Source: an uncultured Ruminococcus sp. (GTDB taxonomy: Bacteria > Bacillota > Clostridia > Oscillospirales > Acutalibacteraceae). Taken from it: a DNA stretch of 64,000 nucleotides. Below the pieces are notes generated by a model. The model was given only the letters and a program-made list of their open reading frames with translations, was not told the DNA's origin and made no database searches. Positions 26,958-37,194 of this stretch are shown here, one piece after another (the stretch's first letter is position 1; every line of letters starts with the position of its first letter). Position numbers and translations under genes: made by a program. The stretch lies in contig CADBCC010000011.1 of the NCBI GenBank assembly GCA_902793125.1, positions 1 to 64,000 on the forward strand, given 5' to 3'.

Positions 26958-26995
26958 GACGGTGTTCCGTCTGTGGCTTATCGGCCCGCGATAAG
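26958..26995 (+). ncRNA. Two short hairpins between pyrH and frr
   Basis: GACGG-TGTT-CCGTC (26958-26971) and CTTATCG-GCCCG-CGATAAG (26977-26995) are perfect stems in the 125-base pyrH-frr gap, with no T tract behind them. They could form a structured leader or processing site for frr. I do not recognise a known RNA family. Confidence 0.4.
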
Positions 26996-27035
26996 GTACA
27001 GGGACAAATAAAAGTCGGGCAGAAAGGCATTAATT

Positions 27036-27590
27036 ATGAAAGATGTATTAAACCGCGCGGAAGAAAGAATGGGAAGAAGAATTAAACATCTCAACGAAGA
27101 GTATAAAACAATCAGAGCCGGAAGAGCCAACCCTTCTATTCTTGACAAAGTTACCGTAGATTATTACGGTTCACCGACTCCGGTTAATCAGGTTGCCAAT
27201 ATCTCGGTGCCTGAAGCTCGTACAATTACAATCCAGCCTTGGGACGGTTCAATGCTCGGACCTATAAACAAAGCTATCCAGACTTCCGAAATCGGAATTA
27301 ATCCTCAGAATGACGGAAAGGTTATCCGCCTTAATTTCCCGCCTCTTACCGAGGACAGACGTAAAGAAATCGTAAAAGATGTTGCGAAGATTGCCGAAGG
27401 TACAAAAGTTCAGATTCGTAACGTGCGCCGTGACGCAATTGATGATTTAAAGAAACTTAAGAAAAACGGCGACTTAACTGAAGATGATTTAAAAGACGGC
27501 GAGAAAGACGTGCAGAAGCTTACTGATAAATTCATTAAAGAAGCCGATTCGATTTGTTCCGATAAAAAGAAAGAGATTATGGAGCTTTAA
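27036..27590 (+). CDS. frr: Ribosome recycling factor
   Basis: 184 aa, exact family size. Conserved RAGRANPSILDKVTVDYYGSPTPVNQVANIS and the later LNFPPLTEDRRKEIVKDV are visible. It splits post-termination ribosomes together with EF-G. It is followed after 2 bases by uppS, so frr leads a long lipid/isoprenoid transcript that runs to polC. Confidence 0.97.
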   Translation: MKDVLNRAEERMGRRIKHLNEEYKTIRAGRANPSILDKVTVDYYGSPTPVNQVANISVPEARTITIQPWDGSMLGPINKAIQTSEIGINPQNDGKVIRLNFPPLTEDRRKEIVKDVAKIAEGTKVQIRNVRRDAIDDLKKLKKNGDLTEDDLKDGEKDVQKLTDKFIKEADSICSDKKKEIMEL

Positions 27591-27592
27591 TT

Positions 27593-28333
27593 ATGGCTTT
27601 TTTAAAGCGAAATAAAAAAGTTTCGGAAGAACCCCGTATTCTTCCGAAACATATCGGTATAATTATGGACGGAAACGGACGATGGGCAAAAAAACGTAAA
27701 TTGCCTCGTTCGGCCGGACATAACGCGGGAGGAAAAGTTTTTCGTACCATAACGAGATATTGCAGTGATATCGGTATAAAATATCTTACTGTTTACGCTT
27801 TTTCAACCGAAAACTGGAAACGGCCTAAAGAAGAAGTCGACGCTTTGATGAAGCTTTTTAAGGATTATCTCGAAGAAGCTTTGACAGATTTTAAAGAAGA
27901 CAGTATTGTTGTGCGCTTTATCGGTGATAAAACTCCGTTTTCCGACGATCTTAAAGCTCTTATGATTGAAAATGAAGAGGGTTCAAAAGACCGCAACGGT
28001 ATGGTTCTTAATATAGCAATGAACTACGGAAGCCGCGACGAAATTGTAAGAGCGGTAAAAAACATTTCCGAACGTGTTAAAAACGGGGAGTATGACATAG
28101 ATTCTATTGATGAGGATTTAATTTCGGATAATCTTTATACGGCTGGACAGCCCGATCCCGATTTGATTATAAGACCTTCGGGAGAATATAGAATTTCTAA
28201 CTTTCTTTTGTGGCAGTCTGCCTATACGGAATTTGTAATAATGAATAAGCTTTGGCCTGATTTTAAAAAAGAAGATCTTGACGAAGCTATTAATATTTTT
28301 AATAAAAGAAACCGCCGTTTCGGCGGAGTGTGA
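27593..28333 (+). CDS. uppS: Isoprenyl (undecaprenyl) diphosphate synthase
   Basis: 246 aa cis-prenyltransferase. The signature HIGIIMDGNGRWAKKR near residue 20 contains the catalytic Asp. Also present are YAFSTENWKRP and the C-terminal RPSGEYRISNFLLWQSAYTE. It condenses isopentenyl diphosphates to the C55 carrier for peptidoglycan. The RPSGE stretch is normally RTSGE or RPGGE, a minor variation. Between frr and cdsA as in most bacteria. Confidence 0.96.
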   Translation: MAFLKRNKKVSEEPRILPKHIGIIMDGNGRWAKKRKLPRSAGHNAGGKVFRTITRYCSDIGIKYLTVYAFSTENWKRPKEEVDALMKLFKDYLEEALTDFKEDSIVVRFIGDKTPFSDDLKALMIENEEGSKDRNGMVLNIAMNYGSRDEIVRAVKNISERVKNGEYDIDSIDEDLISDNLYTAGQPDPDLIIRPSGEYRISNFLLWQSAYTEFVIMNKLWPDFKKEDLDEAINIFNKRNRRFGGV

Positions 28334-28372
28334 CAGTGGATTTTAATTCATTTATCACGGAAAGGTAATTTT

Positions 28373-29200
28373 ATGGAATCAATGAAAGCCAGGCTGTTAA
28401 CTGCCGCGATCGGCGTTCCTTTATCTGTGGGTTTATTAATTCTCGGTGAACATTTTCACTGGGTAATGTATATCATTGTGTCGTTATTATCTATAATAAT
28501 GATTTTTGAGCTGTTATCCGCGGCTAAATTACATAATAATATTCATATTTTTATTCCTTGTATGGTATACGGAATTATTCAGCCTATTCTGATTCCGTTT
28601 AAGCTTGGTTATTTTCCTCTTTACGCTTTTGTTATAGTTATGTTTATCATAATGATAAAAAACAACAAAAGTATTTCGTATTCAAAACTATGTTTCGCGT
28701 TAGTGGGAACAGTAATTATTGTTTTCGGTTTATCGAGTATGCTTCTTCTTCCGCCGATGTACGATAATTATTTTACATTTTTCTTTGTATTTTGTATCGG
28801 TGTTCCATGGTGCGCTGATGCCGGAGCGTATTTTGCAGGCGTATTCTTCGGAAAACACAAGCTTTCTCCCGTAATAAGTCCTAATAAAACAGTTGAAGGC
28901 TTTATAGGAGGTCTTGCCGCCGGAACATTAAGCTCTGTTATAATTCCGGTTGTTTATACCTTTATTTATCCGAATTCACGGTTTGATATACTTCTTCTTG
29001 TTTTTGTCGGACTTTTGTGCAGTATTTTTTCGGTAGTGGGGGATTTGTCATTTTCGCTTATTAAGCGTTCGTGTAAAATAAAGGATTACGGATCAATCTT
29101 CCCGGGACACGGAGGCTTTTTGGACAGATTTGACAGCGTAATTTTTGCCGCTCCGGTGGTGTATTTTATGGGTAAATATTTTATTTTGTTTTCGATTTAG
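28373..29200 (+). CDS. cdsA: Phosphatidate cytidylyltransferase
   Basis: 275 aa, about eight membrane spans. The CDS signature region is near the C-terminus: SLIKRSCKIKDYGSIFPGHGG followed by FLDRFDS, with the metal-binding Asp residues. It makes CDP-diacylglycerol, precursor of anionic phospholipids. ATG after GGAAAGGTAATTTT; dxr follows after 7 bases. Confidence 0.95.
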   Translation: MESMKARLLTAAIGVPLSVGLLILGEHFHWVMYIIVSLLSIIMIFELLSAAKLHNNIHIFIPCMVYGIIQPILIPFKLGYFPLYAFVIVMFIIMIKNNKSISYSKLCFALVGTVIIVFGLSSMLLLPPMYDNYFTFFFVFCIGVPWCADAGAYFAGVFFGKHKLSPVISPNKTVEGFIGGLAAGTLSSVIIPVVYTFIYPNSRFDILLLVFVGLLCSIFSVVGDLSFSLIKRSCKIKDYGSIFPGHGGFLDRFDSVIFAAPVVYFMGKYFILFSI

Positions 29201-29207
29201 GTGAATT

Positions 29208-30347
29208 ATGAATATTTCAATTTTAGGTTCAACAGGTTCAATCGGAACACAGGCGCTGAACGTTGTAGATAATTTAAACTTAAACGTGTCCGCGCTGAGC
29301 GCTAATACCAATATAAAAATACTTGAAGAGCAGGTTAGGAAATACAAGCCTGCTCTTGCGGTTGTTTTTGATAAAAGTAAATATTCTGAATTAAAAAGAA
29401 ATATTGCGGATACTAATACAGAGGTATCCTGCGGTATGGAAGGATTAAAAGAGGCGGCTTCATATAAAGATGCGGATTTAATTCTTAATTCGGTTGTAGG
29501 AATGGTGGGGCTTGAGCCCACAATTTGCGCAGCGAATGCTAAAAAGGATATTGCTCTTGCTAATAAAGAAACTCTTGTTGCGGGCGGAAGCCTTGTTATG
29601 GATGCTGTAAAGAATAACGGCGTTAATCTTTATCCTGTTGACAGCGAACACAGCGCTATTTTCCAATGTTTACAGGGATGCCCCGAAAAAAAGGCGTTAA
29701 AGAGAATAATTCTTACGGCGTCCGGAGGTCCTTTCTTCGGTAAAAAAATTGACGAGTTAAAGGATGTTACGGTTGAACAGGCTTTAAATCATCCTAATTG
29801 GGATATGGGAGCTAAGATTACTATAGATTCCGCTTCTATGATGAATAAAGGGCTTGAAATAATCGAGGCAAGCTGGCTTTTCGATATGCCAGCGGATAAA
29901 ATTGACGTTGTTGTTCACCGCGAAAGCGTTATTCATTCAATGATTGAGTATGAAGATAATTCAACTCTCGCTCAATTGGGAATTCCTGATATGCGTATTC
30001 CTATTCAGTACGCTATAACATACCCAAAAAGATATAAATCTCCCGTAAAAAGTTTAAATCTTACCGATTACCGTACGCTTACGTTTTTCGAGCCTGATTA
30101 TGAAACTTTTAAATGTTTAAGAGCGTGTAAACAGGCGATAGACCGCGGAGGCCTTTGCGCCGCGGCTGCTAACGGAGCTAATGAAGTAGCCAATAAATTG
30201 TTCAGAGAAAGAAAGATTTCTTTCCTTGATATAGGCGATTTGGTTATGGACGCGATGCTCAGGCAGGATAACGCGGAGGCCGAAACTGTTGATGATGTTT
30301 TGGAAGCGGATAAAAAAGCAAGAGATTTTGTTTTAAATAATATATAA
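29208..30347 (+). CDS. dxr: 1-deoxy-D-xylulose-5-phosphate reductoisomerase
   Basis: 379 aa. The NADPH-binding GSTGSIGTQALNVV opens the protein. Metal and substrate segments PVDSEHSAIFQCL, ILTASGGPF and NHPNWDMGAKITIDSASMMNKGLE follow. It makes MEP, the second step of the pathway whose first enzyme (dxs) ends at base 211. Start ATG after TAGGTGAATT. Confidence 0.97.
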   Translation: MNISILGSTGSIGTQALNVVDNLNLNVSALSANTNIKILEEQVRKYKPALAVVFDKSKYSELKRNIADTNTEVSCGMEGLKEAASYKDADLILNSVVGMVGLEPTICAANAKKDIALANKETLVAGGSLVMDAVKNNGVNLYPVDSEHSAIFQCLQGCPEKKALKRIILTASGGPFFGKKIDELKDVTVEQALNHPNWDMGAKITIDSASMMNKGLEIIEASWLFDMPADKIDVVVHRESVIHSMIEYEDNSTLAQLGIPDMRIPIQYAITYPKRYKSPVKSLNLTDYRTLTFFEPDYETFKCLRACKQAIDRGGLCAAAANGANEVANKLFRERKISFLDIGDLVMDAMLRQDNAEAETVDDVLEADKKARDFVLNNI

Positions 30348-30365
30348 TTCGGAGTTGATTACAAT

Positions 30366-31736
30366 TTGCAGATTTTAACGACAATTGCTCTGATAGTAAT
30401 AGGAGTTTTACTTTTTGAGCTTATTATACTTTTTCATGAGGGCGGACATTTTCTTACGGCAAAAAAAAGCGGGGTTCAGGTTAATGAATTTGCCATCGGA
30501 ATGGGACCGAAAATTTTCGGTTTTAAAAAGGGCGAGACTCAGTATTCGTTAAGATTATTTCCCATAGGCGGTTACTGCGCTATGGAGGGAGAAGACGACG
30601 AAAGTGATAATCCGAGAGCTTTTACTAACGCGAAAATATGGAAAAGAATGATAATAATTGTCGCGGGCGCGTTTATGAATATTGTGCTCGGACTTATAAT
30701 GATGTTCTTTATTGTTATTCAATCACCTGCTTTTTCATCTACTACTGTTGAAGGTTTTTCGCAAAATTCATTTTCAGCCAACAGCGGATTAATGCGCGGG
30801 GACACAATTGTTAAACTTAACAGATATGATGTGTGGTGCGCTCAGGATATGTCCTTTGCTATAGCTACTATGAAGTGCCAGAAAGTAAGCGGAAAAACTT
30901 TAAGTGTTTATAAAGAAGACTGCTGTGTAAATCTTTGTACTTTATACTCCGAAATGTATAATGACAAAAAAGCTAAGTACACAAAAAAACAGCTTGATAA
31001 AGAAATTTCTATTCTTACAGAAGGCACAACTAAGATAAATTCCGCCGACTCCAAAACCAAAGCGAAAGCTTTAATGGATGATTATTATTCTAAAATGGAA
31101 AATTACGTCGGCGTTAAGGATTATAAAATCCCTGAAATTAATGAAAGAAAAACAAGACAGCGTTTTCAGACTGACATCGACGTAATTCGCGACGGAAAAA
31201 CAATTACACTTAAAGATGTCCAGTTTTACACTTATCTTGAATCCAAAGACGCAAAGGAACCTACGGTTTCGATTGATTACTACGTAAAACCGATTGAAAA
31301 GAATTTCGTTACCGTACTTCAGCAAACGGGTGTCCAGACCGTAGCTGTTGCTCGTATGGTATGGTCTTCTCTTATAGGTCTTGCGACAGGTCAGTTTACT
31401 TTCAAGGATGTTTCAGGTCCTATAGGAGCGGCTTCGGCTATAACCCAGGTTGCTTCAAAAGGACTCGAAAGCAGTTTCCTCGACGCGTTTAATAATATTT
31501 TATATATGATGATGTTGATTTCCGTAAACCTCGGAATATTCAATATGCTGCCGTTCCCGGCTCTTGACGGAGGAAGATTCCTGTTCCTGTTAATTGAATT
31601 TTTATTCAGGAAACCTATTCCGCGAAAAGTTGAGAAAATTGTAAACGGCGTAGGTCTTGCCATATTACTGATGTTTATGGCTGTTGTAACAGTAAAAGAT
31701 ATTTGGGTTCTTCTGCCGTTCGGAGGCGGAAGTTAA
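30366..31736 (+). CDS. rseP: Site-2 zinc metalloprotease RseP/RasP family
   Basis: 456 aa, TTG start after CGGAGTTGATTACAA. Membrane protease with HEGGH (HExxH, about residue 22) near the N-terminus and the second metal motif NMLPFPALDGGR (NPxPxLDGG type) near residue 400. The PDZ-like middle is longer than usual, with a Lys-rich insert around residues 190-300. It cuts anti-sigma factors or leftover signal peptides in the membrane. Placement between dxr and ispG is conserved. Confidence 0.93.
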   Translation: MQILTTIALIVIGVLLFELIILFHEGGHFLTAKKSGVQVNEFAIGMGPKIFGFKKGETQYSLRLFPIGGYCAMEGEDDESDNPRAFTNAKIWKRMIIIVAGAFMNIVLGLIMMFFIVIQSPAFSSTTVEGFSQNSFSANSGLMRGDTIVKLNRYDVWCAQDMSFAIATMKCQKVSGKTLSVYKEDCCVNLCTLYSEMYNDKKAKYTKKQLDKEISILTEGTTKINSADSKTKAKALMDDYYSKMENYVGVKDYKIPEINERKTRQRFQTDIDVIRDGKTITLKDVQFYTYLESKDAKEPTVSIDYYVKPIEKNFVTVLQQTGVQTVAVARMVWSSLIGLATGQFTFKDVSGPIGAASAITQVASKGLESSFLDAFNNILYMMMLISVNLGIFNMLPFPALDGGRFLFLLIEFLFRKPIPRKVEKIVNGVGLAILLMFMAVVTVKDIWVLLPFGGGS

Positions 31737-31751
31737 TTAGAGAGGTATAAA

Positions 31752-32798
31752 ATGAGCAGTAAAATTCAGGTTACAGCGGGTAATGTTAAAATCGGAGGAG
31801 GAGCTAAAGTTAGCGTGCAGTCTATGCTTAATGTTCCTGCCGATGATGTTGAAAACAGCGTTAAACAGGCACTTGAACTTGAAAAAGCAGGTTGCGAAAT
31901 AATACGCGCGGCTATTCCCGATAAAAACGCTGTGAAGCTGATTCCCGCGCTAAAAGAAGCGGTTAAGGTTCCTATAGTCGCGGATATTCATTTTGACTAC
32001 CGCCTTGCTTTAGAGGCTGTTCAAGCCGGTATTGATAAAATAAGAATAAATCCCGGGAATATCGGCTCCGACGACAGAGTGAAAGCTGTAGCCGACGCGT
32101 GCGCTAATAAAAATATTCCGATAAGAATCGGCGTTAACAGCGGTTCTCTTGAGAAGGAAATCCTGAAAAAATACGGCTCGCCGACTCCCGAAGCTCTGTG
32201 TGAAAGCGCCTTATACCACGCTTCTTTACTCGAAAAATTTGATTTTAATGATATTGTGCTTTCGATGAAAAGTTCCACAGTTTCTACAATGGTAAAAGCT
32301 TATGAGCTTGCAAGCGAAAAATGTGATTATCCGTTGCATTTAGGAGTAACCGAAGCAGGTACCGAAAGACTCGGAATTATAAAATCATCCGCTGGAATCG
32401 GTTCATTACTGCTTCATAATATAGGTGATACTATTCGTGTTTCTCTTACAGCCGATCCTGTAAGGGAAGTTTACGCCGCTAAAGATTTGCTGAAATCGCT
32501 CGACATTGAAAAGGGCGGAGTTCAGTTCGTTTCCTGTCCGACTTGCGGACGCACGAAAATTGACTTGATTTCGCTTGCGAATGAAGTCCAGGAAAGACTT
32601 CGCGATTGCGATAAAAATATAAAAGTTGCGGTAATGGGCTGTGTTGTAAACGGTCCCGGTGAAGCGAGAGAAGCTGATTTCGGAATCGCCGGCGGCGACG
32701 GAATGGGGCTTGTTTTCAAAAAAGGAGAAATTCTTTATAAGGTAAGCGAGGATAAACTCGTAGACGCATTAATTGACGAAATAAATAAGGAAGAATAA
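31752..32798 (+). CDS. ispG: 4-hydroxy-3-methylbut-2-en-1-yl diphosphate synthase
   Basis: 348 aa, the bacterial short form. The TIM-barrel opening VKIGGGAKVSVQSMLN and DIHFDYRLALEA precede the [4Fe-4S] ligands in SCPTCGRTKIDL and GCVVNGPGEAREAD. It converts MEcPP to HMBPP in the MEP pathway. Its stop shares a base with the polC ATG (TAATG). Confidence 0.96.
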   Translation: MSSKIQVTAGNVKIGGGAKVSVQSMLNVPADDVENSVKQALELEKAGCEIIRAAIPDKNAVKLIPALKEAVKVPIVADIHFDYRLALEAVQAGIDKIRINPGNIGSDDRVKAVADACANKNIPIRIGVNSGSLEKEILKKYGSPTPEALCESALYHASLLEKFDFNDIVLSMKSSTVSTMVKAYELASEKCDYPLHLGVTEAGTERLGIIKSSAGIGSLLLHNIGDTIRVSLTADPVREVYAAKDLLKSLDIEKGGVQFVSCPTCGRTKIDLISLANEVQERLRDCDKNIKVAVMGCVVNGPGEAREADFGIAGGDGMGLVFKKGEILYKVSEDKLVDALIDEINKEE

Positions 32799-35700
32799 TG
32801 AAAAAATTCAGGGAAGTTTTTGAAAAATACATTGATGAAAAATTAATATCTCCTGCTGTTCTTAATGCCGAAATAATTGATATAAAAATCAACTCGGTAT
32901 TAAGAACACTTGAAATTACACTAAAATTTAACGAGCTTTTAAGCAGAGAGGATTTACATAACGCCGAAAAAACCATAGCCAAGTCAGATTTAGCGCTTTC
33001 TAAAGTCGTTATTAATCCCGAATTCAAAGATGGTTTGTTTTCTGCCGACTATTTTACGGAGCTTGTTTGCGAATTAAAATATAAAATACCGAGAATAAAC
33101 GGTACTTTTAAAGACAGCGAGGTTCTTCTTAACGGTGATAAGCTAAATATTACTTTAAATAACGGAGGAAAAGCGCTGCTTGACAGCGTCGAATTTGACG
33201 TTGAGCTTTCAAAACTTATTTATAAAGAGTTTAAAAAAGAGATTAAAGTTACCTACGACGGTGTAACAACTATCGATGGCGAAAGCAAAGAATATATTGC
33301 TTCCCAGGAAAATGCCGAAAAGAGAATCCGTCGTGAAAAGCTTGAACAGATTGCTCAGATGTTTGAAGATGAAGAAAGTTCATCAAAAGAAAACGCACAA
33401 AAACGCGCCGAAAACAAAACTCAGGAAATTGAGATAAGAAAAGGTAAATTTTTAACTCCGCAGATTATCCCCGAATCCGTACGTCCTCTTTACGGCCGTT
33501 CGGGTAACGGAAAAATAATTCCCGTTTCAAACGTGCTTTACGATTCTGGTAAGGTTAATGTTTGGGGCGATGTTTTCGCTTTTGAAAAACGAGTAACGCG
33601 TTCGGGCGATAAAAACATAATTACGATTGATATTACTGACTATACGGGTTCAATAACCATAAAAGTTTTCGGACCGATAAATAATACAAAAGTTGTAGAA
33701 CAGATTAAAGTCGGCGACGCTATTGTTGTAAGCGGCGATGTTGAATTTGATAAATTCGCCGGTGGAATAGTTATTAATGCCAAAAGCATTTCTACAGCTC
33801 AAAAAGTTAAAGTTGTTGATAAAGCGCCTAAAAAGCGCGTAGAGCTTCATCTGCATACAAATATGTCACAGATGGACGGTATGACTCCCGCGAAAGAACT
33901 TATAAAAAGAGCTGCTTCCTGGGGACACCCCGCTATCGCTGTAACAGACCACGGCGTAGCGCAGGCTTTTCCCGAAGCAATGAATACCGCAAAAGATATT
34001 AACAAAGATGAGCAAAAGATTAAAATTCTCTACGGTACCGAAGCGTATTTTATCGACGATCTTGTTGAGTCGGTAACAGGCAGCCAAAACGAAAGTTTTG
34101 ACGGAACTTTTATTTGTTTCGATATTGAAACAACTGGTCTTTCGGCTCGTAAAGATAAAATTACGGAAATCGGCGCTGTAAAAATTTTCAACGGCGAAGT
34201 TGTCGATACTTTCTCAACTTTCGCAAATCCTGAAATGCCTATTCCCGCAAAGATAACCGAGCTTACGGGTATTACCGATTCAATGGTAAAGGACGCTCCC
34301 TCGCAGTCTGAAGCTGTAAAAGCTTTTCTTGAGTTTGCCGGCGGTGGGATTTTAGTAGCGCATAACGCGCCTTTCGATACGGGATTTATCCGTGTTGCCT
34401 GCGAGAATATGGGTATTGAGTACAACTATACTTCGATAGATACCGTTGTAATCTGCAGAAATATTTTAAGCGATATAAAGAATTGTAAGCTTGATACTGT
34501 TGCCAAGTATTTAAGACTCGGCGACTTTAACCATCATCGCGCGACTGATGACGCGCAGATGCTCTCGGCAATTTTTGTACAGCTTTGTAAAAGATTAAAG
34601 AACGATTACAATATTTATGACGTAAAAGATATAAATACAAAAATAGTAGGAGGAGATTATAAGAAACTTCCTACTTATCACCAGATTATTCTTGTTAAAA
34701 ATCTTACCGGACTTAAAAATCTTTATAAGCTTATTTCTTACAGCCACCTTAATTATTTTTATAAAAAGCCCCGTATTCCTAAATCCGAATTAGTTAAACA
34801 CAGAGAAGGACTTCTTATCGGATCAGCTTGTGAGGCGGGACAGCTGATGAGAGCTATTATCGGAGGAAAATCAAAAGATGAAATCCGAAAAATCGCTAAA
34901 TTCCACGATTATTTAGAGATTCAGCCTACAGCTAATAATGAGTTTTTAATCAGAAACGGACAGCTTAAAAGCGAAAAGGATTTACAGGATTTAAACCGTA
35001 AAGTTGTTGAATTAGGCGACGAGTTAAATATCCCGGTTGTCGCGACCTGCGACGTTCATTTTATGGATCCTACCGATGCTGATTTCAGGATGATTCTTCA
35101 GGCAGGGCAGGGTTATGCCGACGCTGCTAATCAGGCTCCGCTTTATTATCGTACAACAGCCGAGATGCTTGATGAATTCTCATATCTCGGAAAAGATAAA
35201 GCATATGAAATTGTTGTTGAAAACACCAATAAAATTGCCGACAGTATAGAAGATATTAAACCTATTCCCGACGGAAACTTTCCGCCGTTTATCGAAGGAG
35301 CCGAACAGCAGCTTAACGATATTACATGGGAAAGAACAAAGAAAAAATACGGCGATCCTTTACCGCCTATTGTTGAAGAGCGTCTTAAAAAAGAGCTTAA
35401 CGCAATTAATACTTACGGATTCTCCGTGTTGTATATGACAGCTCAAAAGCTTGTCGCGGACAGCGAGGAACACGGATATCTTGTCGGTTCGCGAGGAAGT
35501 GTAGGCTCATCGTTTGTTGCGACAATGTCTGGTATATCTGAAGTTAACCCGCTTTGTCCTCATTATGTTTGCCCTAAATGCTGCCACAGCGAATTTTTTG
35601 AACACGGCGAATACGGCTCAGGTTTTGATATGCCGCCTAAAGACTGTCCCGAATGCGGAACTCCTATGGACAGAGACGGCCACGAAATTCCGTTTGAAAC

Positions 35701-37159
35701 TTTCCTTGGATTCAAGGGCGACAAAGTTCCCGATATTGACCTCAATTTCAGCGGTGAGTATCAGTCAAAAGCGCATAGATACACCGAAGAACTTTTCGGA
35801 CGCGACCACGTGTTTAAAGCCGGTACGATTTCAACCGTTGCCGATAAGACGGCTATCGGATTTGTAAAAAAATATGAAGAAGAGAATAATTTAAGCTACC
35901 ATAAAGCCGAAGAAAAACGCCTCTCTATCGGATGCACCGATATAAAACGTACAACCGGCCAGCATCCCGGTGGTATGGTTGTTGTTCCAAAGGGGTATGA
36001 TATATATGACTTCTGTCCGGTACAGCACCCCGCGAATGATGTAAAAAGCGATAATATTACAACTCATTTCGACTTCCATTCTATTCACGATACAATTACC
36101 AAGCTTGATGAACTCGGGCACGATGTTCCCACGATTTACCATTATCTCGAAATGTTTACGGGAATACCTGTTATGGATGTCAGTATGAGCGACCCTGAAG
36201 TTATGTCCTTATTTACATCTCCGAAAGCGCTGGGTGTTACCGCTGAAGATATTAACTTTGAAACGGGTACATTATCAATTCCCGAGTGCGGAACCGATTT
36301 TGTTAAGGGAATGTTAATTGAAGCCAAGCCGCAGACTTTTTCCGATTTACTCCAGATTTCGGGGCTTTCACACGGAACCGACGTATGGCTCGGAAATGCT
36401 CAGGAGCTTATTAAAAACGGCACATGTACAATTTCGGAAGTTATAGGTACGCGTGACTCGATTATGACATATCTGCTTCATAAAGGTTTGGAACCGAGTA
36501 TGGCGTTTAAAATTATGGAGATTACCCGTAAAGGTAAAGCGCAGAAACTGTTTAGCGAAGAGCATTACAATGCGTTTAAGGAGCATGATGTACCGCAGTG
36601 GTATATAGAATCCTGCCTTAAAATCAAGTATATGTTCCCGAAAGCTCACGCGGCGGCTTATATGATTGCTGCGTTGAGACTCGGATGGTATAAGGTTCAT
36701 AAGCCCGTTGAGTATTACGCGGCGTACTTTACCGTTCGAAACGACAACTTCGACGGAGCTACCGTAATGAAGGGAAGAGAAGCTGTACTTGAAAAAATGC
36801 GGAATATTAATCAAATGAGTTACGAGGCTACAGCTAAAGATAAAGCCGAGTACGGAATGCTCCAGATTATAAACGAAATGATGGCAAGAGGCGTTGAGAT
36901 TCTGCCGATTGATATTTATAAATCCAAAGCAAAGACATTTGTGGTTGAAGACGGAAAAATTCGTATGCCGTTCTGCGCTCTTTCGGGAGTCGGTGAATCG
37001 GTTGCGATTACATTGGAAGAAGTTTGTTCAAAGGGCGATTTCCTTTCGCTTGAGGAACTGCAGATGAAATCCAAAGCCTCAAAAACAATAATCGAATTGC
37101 TGAAAGATACAGGAGCTACCGGAGATTTACCTGACAGCGCCCAGATGTCTCTCTTTTAA
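32798..37159 (+). CDS. polC: DNA polymerase III alpha subunit, Gram-positive PolC
   Basis: 1453 aa, normal PolC. In order: an N-terminal domain (1-220), an OB fold (about 230-340), a PHP domain (KKRVELHLHTNMSQMDG) split by the 3'-5' exonuclease (FDIETTGLS about 440, VAHNAPFDTGF, HRATDDAQM), then the polymerase. The polymerase has RGSVGSSFVATM, a four-Cys zinc knuckle (CPKCCH and CPECG) and catalytic Asp in VPDIDLNFSGEYQ. It is the main replicative polymerase of low-GC Gram-positives. It closes the frr-polC run, as in Bacillus and Clostridia. Confidence 0.98.
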   Translation: MKKFREVFEKYIDEKLISPAVLNAEIIDIKINSVLRTLEITLKFNELLSREDLHNAEKTIAKSDLALSKVVINPEFKDGLFSADYFTELVCELKYKIPRINGTFKDSEVLLNGDKLNITLNNGGKALLDSVEFDVELSKLIYKEFKKEIKVTYDGVTTIDGESKEYIASQENAEKRIRREKLEQIAQMFEDEESSSKENAQKRAENKTQEIEIRKGKFLTPQIIPESVRPLYGRSGNGKIIPVSNVLYDSGKVNVWGDVFAFEKRVTRSGDKNIITIDITDYTGSITIKVFGPINNTKVVEQIKVGDAIVVSGDVEFDKFAGGIVINAKSISTAQKVKVVDKAPKKRVELHLHTNMSQMDGMTPAKELIKRAASWGHPAIAVTDHGVAQAFPEAMNTAKDINKDEQKIKILYGTEAYFIDDLVESVTGSQNESFDGTFICFDIETTGLSARKDKITEIGAVKIFNGEVVDTFSTFANPEMPIPAKITELTGITDSMVKDAPSQSEAVKAFLEFAGGGILVAHNAPFDTGFIRVACENMGIEYNYTSIDTVVICRNILSDIKNCKLDTVAKYLRLGDFNHHRATDDAQMLSAIFVQLCKRLKNDYNIYDVKDINTKIVGGDYKKLPTYHQIILVKNLTGLKNLYKLISYSHLNYFYKKPRIPKSELVKHREGLLIGSACEAGQLMRAIIGGKSKDEIRKIAKFHDYLEIQPTANNEFLIRNGQLKSEKDLQDLNRKVVELGDELNIPVVATCDVHFMDPTDADFRMILQAGQGYADAANQAPLYYRTTAEMLDEFSYLGKDKAYEIVVENTNKIADSIEDIKPIPDGNFPPFIEGAEQQLNDITWERTKKKYGDPLPPIVEERLKKELNAINTYGFSVLYMTAQKLVADSEEHGYLVGSRGSVGSSFVATMSGISEVNPLCPHYVCPKCCHSEFFEHGEYGSGFDMPPKDCPECGTPMDRDGHEIPFETFLGFKGDKVPDIDLNFSGEYQSKAHRYTEELFGRDHVFKAGTISTVADKTAIGFVKKYEEENNLSYHKAEEKRLSIGCTDIKRTTGQHPGGMVVVPKGYDIYDFCPVQHPANDVKSDNITTHFDFHSIHDTITKLDELGHDVPTIYHYLEMFTGIPVMDVSMSDPEVMSLFTSPKALGVTAEDINFETGTLSIPECGTDFVKGMLIEAKPQTFSDLLQISGLSHGTDVWLGNAQELIKNGTCTISEVIGTRDSIMTYLLHKGLEPSMAFKIMEITRKGKAQKLFSEEHYNAFKEHDVPQWYIESCLKIKYMFPKAHAAAYMIAALRLGWYKVHKPVEYYAAYFTVRNDNFDGATVMKGREAVLEKMRNINQMSYEATAKDKAEYGMLQIINEMMARGVEILPIDIYKSKAKTFVVEDGKIRMPFCALSGVGESVAITLEEVCSKGDFLSLEELQMKSKASKTIIELLKDTGATGDLPDSAQMSLF

Positions 37160-37194
37160 TATTTTTATAAATACATATGAAAGGATGATATAGA

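Noticed and set aside
29093..29521. 142-residue frame on the - strand at the cdsA-dxr boundary
   Set aside because: Lies over two certain genes and lacks a ribosome site.
34030..34425. 131-residue frame on the - strand inside polC
   Set aside because: Overlaps the conserved exonuclease domain; no start context or known domain.
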